Assembly (NCBI GenBank): GCA_030737875.1
Contig: CM060912.1
Coordinates: 128,845,993-128,909,992, forward strand
From: Allium sativum
Lineage: Eukaryota; Streptophyta; Magnoliopsida; Asparagales; Amaryllidaceae
Reading direction: 5' to 3'
DNA: 64,000 bases
Positions 59,208-64,000 of the stretch are shown here, piece by piece. The notes beneath the pieces are model-generated. The model was not told the DNA's origin. It ran no database searches and saw nothing but the letters and a program-made list of their open reading frames with translations. Both the position numbers and the translations under genes were made by a program. Each line of letters starts with the position of its first letter. Positions within the stretch are counted from its first letter, which is position 1.

Positions 59208-60110
59208 CTTGCATAACATTAGCATCAACATGGGTTTAAAAGGTGTCAACATGCATATAGCATCAAACCCAACTAGCATAAATAATCAACCCAAACTTGC
59301 ATGAATCACATATGTCATAAAGAGGTTAACTTGCATAAGTTACTTATGTCATACCAAGGGGTAAACTTGCATATGTATGTATGACATACAAAGGGGTTAA
59401 CTTGCATATGTATGCATATCATACAAAGGTGTAAACTTGCACATGTCACTTGCATATAATCAAACACCAAACTTGCATAACATGTCATATATGAACTTGC
59501 ATATAATCATACACCAAACTTGCATAACATATCATATATGAACTTGCATATAATCATACACCAAACTTACATAACATATCATATATGAACTTGCATATAA
59601 TCATACACCAAACTTGCATAACATATCATATATGAACTTGCATATAATCAAACATCAAACTTGCATAACATATCATATATGAACTTGCATATAATCAAAC
59701 ATCAAACTTGCATAACATGGTGTCATAATGGATCAATGTTTATCATAGCGATTTGCATAACTAGCATCATGAACACATAGCCTAACACTTGCATAACTTG
59801 CATAACATCACAATCACATAGCATATGACTTGCATAACATCATGATCACATAGCATATGACTTGCATAACTTGCATAACATTATGATCACATAGCATATG
59901 ACTTGCATAACTTGCATAACATCATAATCACATAGCATATGACTTGCATAACTTGCATAACATCATGATCACATAACATATGACTTGCATAACTTGCATA
60001 ACATTATGATCACATAGCATATGACTTGCATAACTTGCATGGCATCATAAACACATAGCATATAACTTGCATAATCTTGCATGACATCATGAACACATAG
60101 CATATGATAA
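59208..60110. repeat. Expanded tandem array (element 3, 5' LTR)
   Basis: Two unit types. One has AACTTGCATATAATCATACA (about 59440-59720, ~60-bp period); the other is the ACTTGCATAACATCATGATC unit (59785-60110). The first type is absent from the 3' LTR. Confidence 0.85.
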
Positions 60111-60848
60111 CATAACTTGCATTGATCCACATTCAAAGCCATAACCTCATTATATCCTATCATAATCATTTCAACAATTGGTCATTAAGGCTATAGAAAC
60201 TCACAACTTGTTGATTAGCACTCCTATGAAGAAGATTAAGTTGCTAAAGTTGATTAGAAGTTGATTTGAGAAGCTATCTTCTTCTACAATTTGATGGAGG
60301 CTCCTTCAAGTTGCATTTTGACGGCATAACGACGTTGTAACTATTTTTAGTATGAATTAGGGTAGTCTTAGGGTGTATTTATAGAATTAAGATTTAGTTT
60401 AGGCCCTTAGATTAACCCTAATTTAGATTAGAGCCGTCAGATTTCGTCACAAGCTCCAAAACACAGCCCAAACCCCTTCAAACTGCACCCAGGCAAAACT
60501 GGCCGACAGGGGGGGTCGACCCCTGTGTTGACCCCTGGGTTGACCCCTGGGGAGGGGGTCGACACCCATGTCGACCCTAGGGTCGACTCCCTCTGCCTGG
60601 CGGGAATTTTTCCCGCCTCTTCAGAAATGTGAAATTTCTGTTTCTAAATCTGTTTTTGAATTTCTGAAAACTTCTTCGGGCCTTAACTGGGTCATACGGA
60701 CTCCGATTTTCGAAAACTCGGCCTCTATTTCGCGTATTTTTCCGAGACGAACGTAATGGCATAGCCCGTTTCCCCTGATTCAGATTTTAAGATTTAATTC
60801 TGCCCTGTTTTATATTATAGCAAGTTATTCAACATACGGGGTGTTACA

Positions 60849-60853
60849 AACGC
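60849..60853. repeat. Target-site duplication of element 3, right copy
   Basis: AACGC, as at 50121-50125. Confidence 0.9.
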
Positions 60854-61097
60854 CGTTTAGTAAATGGATACATTAATATAAATCAAATTCCCACTTTAAA
60901 TAACCCTTTTAAAATTGTCAATTCATATATAACTGCAAATCCAACATATTCCCAAATATTTCGGAATAAACTTATTATCTATTATTTAAGTTAATAAAAG
61001 ATTCAAAACCATTGAATTCAAGTCATTAAGCTCCGAATAACCATTTAAAACTAAATTTAAATATTAAATTAAATGGTTCAAAATCTAGGTCGTTACA

Positions 61098-61204
61098 CTA
61101 GTTATCACTTTGATCATTCTACTTTGATATCCTTTGAGTTCAATCGATCAAGCTCTTCGGATTTGGTCCAGTCACAAGATTGGATAACAATTAGGGTTAA
61201 AAAT
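61098..61204. other. Short host segment between element 4 and the 61205 solo LTR
   Basis: About 107 bp, no recognisable feature. Its first five bases (CTAGT) should be one target duplication of element 4, and its last five (AAAAT, 61200-61204) are that of the solo LTR. Confidence 0.6.
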
Positions 61205-63678
61205 TGTAACGACCCGCATTCTACGCATCAAAGGATCGTAGAATATTTATTTCATCATCATATAGAGTCGTATGGTCATGTAACATTGGGAGACGACTAT
61301 TGGAGTCATTTCCCATGTTCATGATTTTTCCCGATTTTTAAATGACCATTTTGCCCCTAGCTGATCTTGTTTTGACCATAACTTTTGATTGAAAAGGAAT
61401 TTTAACCTAAAACCACTTCCATTGGATTCGGATGATGGTTTACCTTTCCGTAGATTGGTCACAATAGCCAAACGGACTCACCGTTTGGGAGATATGGCTG
61501 AAACAAGTTTCAGATGATGAAAAACAACTTAATTGGGCTTAACCGGGTGATTAACAGCTAGGCCCAAAGGGGAATTTCGGGATTAGGAGTTTGAAAGGGC
61601 TGTTAGGGTTTAGAGAATACCATTTTCTCATTTTTCAGCCGTCACTATTCATTCCTCTCAACCTAGCCATGGCCTCCAATATCTAAAACACCTTCTAATC
61701 ACCGTTTAATCAAGTATTGGCCTAATCTACATCAAATTAAGGAGGGATTGCACCAAAGCAAGGTTAGAGCTGCTGTTAGACATCAGTATTCGTGCCAAAC
61801 AGAGATTCATTTCATATCTGAGTTTTATTAGTGGCAAAGGTGAGTGATTTGCAAAGTTTCTCACTAATTACGGTTAATTAGGGGTAATTAGTGTTGATTA
61901 GCGAATCTATACATTAATAAATTCTGGAAAAATATTCATAAAATTCGAAATATTGTTTTCGACCTCTATTTAAAGTTTGGGTTAATTTGGTTAAGTTTTG
62001 CTAATCATATCATTAGATTTGCTTAAACATGCTTAAGGGAAAATATGGGGTTTTGGCTATGTTTGATCCGTTTTAACCTATCAAATTGTTGTTTTGGTTT
62101 TTGTGGTCGGTTCTATATGTTGCTATGACTGTATTGTATGCTTTGTGATTGATTAGAAAAGTTAGAATGGTCAAAAACGCCGTCGTATGGCGTAAAATAG
62201 TCGCTGGAAGGACTGCAGGAAATTGGCCAGCAACCGGATCGGATCGCCCTTTCCAAACCCGACCCGGTCGTGACACCGTCTTCATGAGCCGCCGCGAGTA
62301 TGCATCCACGACCGATCCAATGGAGGGAGCTCGACACGATCCGATGGAAGGACACATGACCCAACCCGATCCGCCAGAAGACCTCCGACCCGAACCACTT
62401 ATGCGTCTCCGATCCGACCCGGAGTGGAGAGGAAGACTCGAGCTGCTTGCACCACGAACGGAGACCACGATTCGATGGGATAATCAAGACCGACCCGGTG
62501 GAAGGAGCACGACCCGATCCAACCCGAAGGAGCTTGTCACGAACTGAGATGTTGAGCACGAATTGAGGATGCACCGAACCGAACTGAAGATAGAAGGAAG
62601 GACTGAACCGATCCGGAGAAGACCAAACCCAAGATGCAAAGGTAGTCCGAATGAGAAGTTTATAATCTGGATCCAGACAGGAACCAACGAGTGAACTTCA
62701 TGATTGGGCTTTGCTGCGGGACGTGTGCTAAGGGGTTGTCGATGTCTATGACTTTGGATCATTATGTATGGGAGGTACGTGGACGGATTCAGGGCCACAG
62801 TGGCCTAGGTACGACTAGTGGGCTATAGACCAATGAAGTAAGGTCATTTGAAAGGGTTTGGTCATGATCCCATGGGATAAGCTTGGTGGTAGTAGTAGTT
62901 GTACAAATCTAACTCCGTCATTACCTCGATGGGTCTAGTGATCAAAGTGGTGGATATCGTATGCTCTACGCACTGAGTGAGAGATGTGAGGATGGTTGCT
63001 ATGTTTGGGTTGTTTGCCTTCATTATGACATGCACACCCCCTCCCCCGTTATCTTTACACCATCTGTCTAGTGGAACCTTAGAGTGTTGTACGGTATGTA
63101 GTGCTAACTCTTTGGTTGCAGGTCCAGGTTCAGGTATGGTTTAGTATACCTGTTATTGTTTTGTTTTGCTGCTTATCGCTCATACCAGACTTTTTGTCTA
63201 ACCCAGAGTTTTATGTCTCTTCTTATTACTCTGGGTGCTCTCACGAGCAGACTAGAGACAGGTCAGGTGGTATGCACGAGTAGCTGTACCGGAGACGAGC
63301 AGGAGGCTTCCACATATGATATATATATATATTCTCCCTGTGTTGCTGCGGTCACTACTTTGGGCATTAGCGGTGTACCTTTCTTTCTTTTGTTTAGAGA
63401 CAGTAATTTGGAAAGTTGAAATAAGCTATATTTGGATTTCCGCTACTCTGATGATGATGTTGATGTTGGTTTTAGATATCATCTTATGCACTGTCTCGCC
63501 TGTTTTATGTCAAGTATATTATTATTATACTTCGTTCCATGCGCTGTGAGACATTCTACAAGTTTTCGACTAGTTCATCCTCTTCTTTCCTTTCTTTGGC
63601 GACCGTTCCGTGCTAGTCGGGCATGTGTACAGCGCGCTTTCGGAGGAAATGCCAGCTGGTGCGGGGCGGGCCGTCACA
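61205..63678 (+). mobile_element. Solo LTR (plus orientation)
   Basis: 2474 bp, TGTAACGACCCG...GGCCGTCACA, flanked by AAAAT on both sides (61200-61204, 63679-63683). No coding region, primer site or purine tract. CAAAG|GTGAGT at 61840 and a CTAAC...GAGCAG stretch at about 63197-63250 resemble the splice-like signals of the other LTRs. A five-codon ORF (M-A-S-N-I) lies in CTAGCCATGG context at about 61669-61686. CG-rich CGATCCGACCCGG-like words repeat at 62220-62640. Confidence 0.8.
61840..63250 (+). other. Putative leader intron of the 61205 solo LTR
   Basis: Donor AAG|GTGAGT. GTCTAAC is followed by T-rich sequence and ends GAGCAG at 63250. An alternative acceptor, TTGCAG|GT, is at 63119-63120. 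The stem-loops of elements 1-3 were not found here. Confidence 0.35.
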
Positions 63679-63683
63679 AAAAT

Positions 63684-64000
63684 TCATGTCTTGCTTGATC
63701 CAAAGTGTTTTGATTCTTGAGCTAGATTTTCTCAAATAAAGTTCTTATTATTTTTGATGCAAATGGCAAGATGTATTTTTATTTGAGTTCGATAAAGTAA
63801 TAATGAGTAGACAACGAAAGGATGTATTATTTTTCTATAGAAGCAAGAAAGTAGACGACATTTAAAAATCATATATTTTGTGATTTTTCCAAAAGTCATC
63901 ATATGAAGATAGCGCACATGCAACATTTTAAACGTCGTATGTTATATTTTTCCAACTCAATGTTGATGTGATCATATATGGTCTATGTTAGCAGATATTT
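63684..64000. other. Non-coding flank at the right end of the window
   Basis: AT-rich, no gene or repeat recognised. Confidence 0.5.

Larger units (their letters stand above)
57358..60204 (-). other. Putative leader intron in 5' LTR of element 3
   Basis: Donor AGTT|GTGAGT at 60204-60199, acceptor CTCAG|GT at 57359-57358. The interval is 2847 nt and includes the tandem arrays and all three hairpins. Confidence 0.45.
50126..60848 (-). mobile_element. Element 3: internally deleted Ty3/Gypsy chromovirus
   Basis: 10.7 kb, minus strand, AACGC target duplication. LTRs are 3267 and 3845 bp. The interior is only 3.6 kb: most of gag, the end of RT with most of RNase H, and most of the integrase core are deleted, and about 230 bp of unrelated DNA fills one gap. 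It is clearly related to elements 1 and 2 but forms a separate family by LTR sequence. Confidence 0.95.
57004..60848 (-). repeat. 5' LTR of element 3
   Basis: 3845 bp, TGTAACACCCC...GGTGTTACA. TATA CTATAAATAC lies at 60384-60375. It contains the extra tandem block at about 59210-59800. Confidence 0.95.
18570..61097 (-). mobile_element. Element 4: large non-coding LTR element (LARD-like) hosting four nested insertions
   Basis: The left LTR segment (18570-37683) and right LTR (38782-61097) align along their length once nested elements are removed. The right LTR starts TGTAACGACC and ends GGTCGTTACA, perfect terminal inverted repeats. The left LTR ends GGTCGTTGCA. Between them lie a purine tract (37684-37696), about 1.1 kb of non-coding DNA, and a TGGTATCA primer site (38779-38771). 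Long LTRs with a short non-coding interior fit the LARD class, mobilised by proteins from another element. The left end is lost or rearranged, so no target duplication can be given. The base after the right end is at 61098 (CTAGT). Confidence 0.8.
38782..61097 (-). repeat. Right (5') LTR of element 4, with nested insertions
   Basis: TGTAACGACC...GGTCGTTACA. Net length is about 5755 bp after removing 40431-46258 and 50126-60848 with their duplications. Own sequence: 38782-40430, 46259-50125 and 60849-61097. No coding region seen. The empty site of the 21413 solo LTR is at 48538-48542, and that of element 2 at 49936-49940. Confidence 0.85.

Noticed and set aside
18570..61097. Tandem segmental duplication of host DNA
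   Set aside because: The arms end exactly at TG...CA inverted termini, beside a purine tract on one side and a tRNA-Met primer site on the other, so they are LTRs.
62149..62547. 132-residue Arg-rich ORF
   Set aside because: It lies in CG-rich degenerate repeats of a solo LTR; the opposite strand is equally open and no domain is visible.

Overview
The window is plant nuclear DNA made almost entirely of nested LTR retrotransposons and their remains. Evidence for a flowering plant: Ty3/Gypsy polyproteins of the chromovirus type (Tekay/Del-like), primer-binding sites matching the 3' end of plant initiator tRNA-Met (TGGTATCAGAGC), LTRs of 3-6 kb, 5-bp target duplications, and AT-rich intergenic sequence. 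I found no ordinary host gene, rRNA, tRNA gene or CRISPR array. The species cannot be named from this sequence.

Layout. (1) 112-15358, minus strand: a decayed coding region of an old gypsy-type transposon (PF04195-like block, RS-rich part, coiled coil, acidic/basic tail), split by element 1 (1891-13611, TSD AGGGA). Element 1 is a young, nearly complete minus-strand chromovirus with gag, protease, RT, RNase H, integrase and chromodomain, carrying two in-frame nonsense codons. (2) 15359-18569: LTR-like non-coding DNA with one TATA-like site on each strand. (3) About 18570-61097: one large non-coding element (element 4, minus strand, LARD-like). Its LTRs are 5.75 kb after nested insertions are subtracted, and its internal region is only 1.1 kb (37684-38781). 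Each LTR holds two later insertions. The left LTR has a solo LTR (21413-24308, plus) and the broken chromovirus element 2 (25731-37209, minus). The right LTR has a 5.8-kb solo LTR full of minisatellites (40431-46258, plus) and the deleted chromovirus element 3 (50126-60848, minus). Each insertion is matched by an empty or near-empty site in the sister LTR. (4) 61205-63678: another solo LTR (plus, TSD AAAAT).

How the parts work together. Each chromovirus would make one Gag-Pol polyprotein: capsid and zinc knuckles, protease, RT-RNase H, then integrase with a C-terminal chromodomain. The tRNA-Met site primes minus-strand DNA and the purine tract primes plus-strand DNA. The LTR itself seems to be the most interesting unit. 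Elements 1-3 and the 21413 solo LTR share a layout: a GTCGAC-rich upstream block, a TATA box, a short first exon, a consensus 5' splice site (GTRAGT), a long region holding two tandem covarying stem-loops plus a third hairpin with a GTATCA loop, and then a CTGAC branch-point-like motif, pyrimidine tract and AG. Short uORFs sit in exon 1 of elements 1-3 and of two of the solo LTRs. I read this as a long intron inside the LTR leader that carries RNA structure present only in unspliced genomic RNA. That reading is inference from sequence alone.
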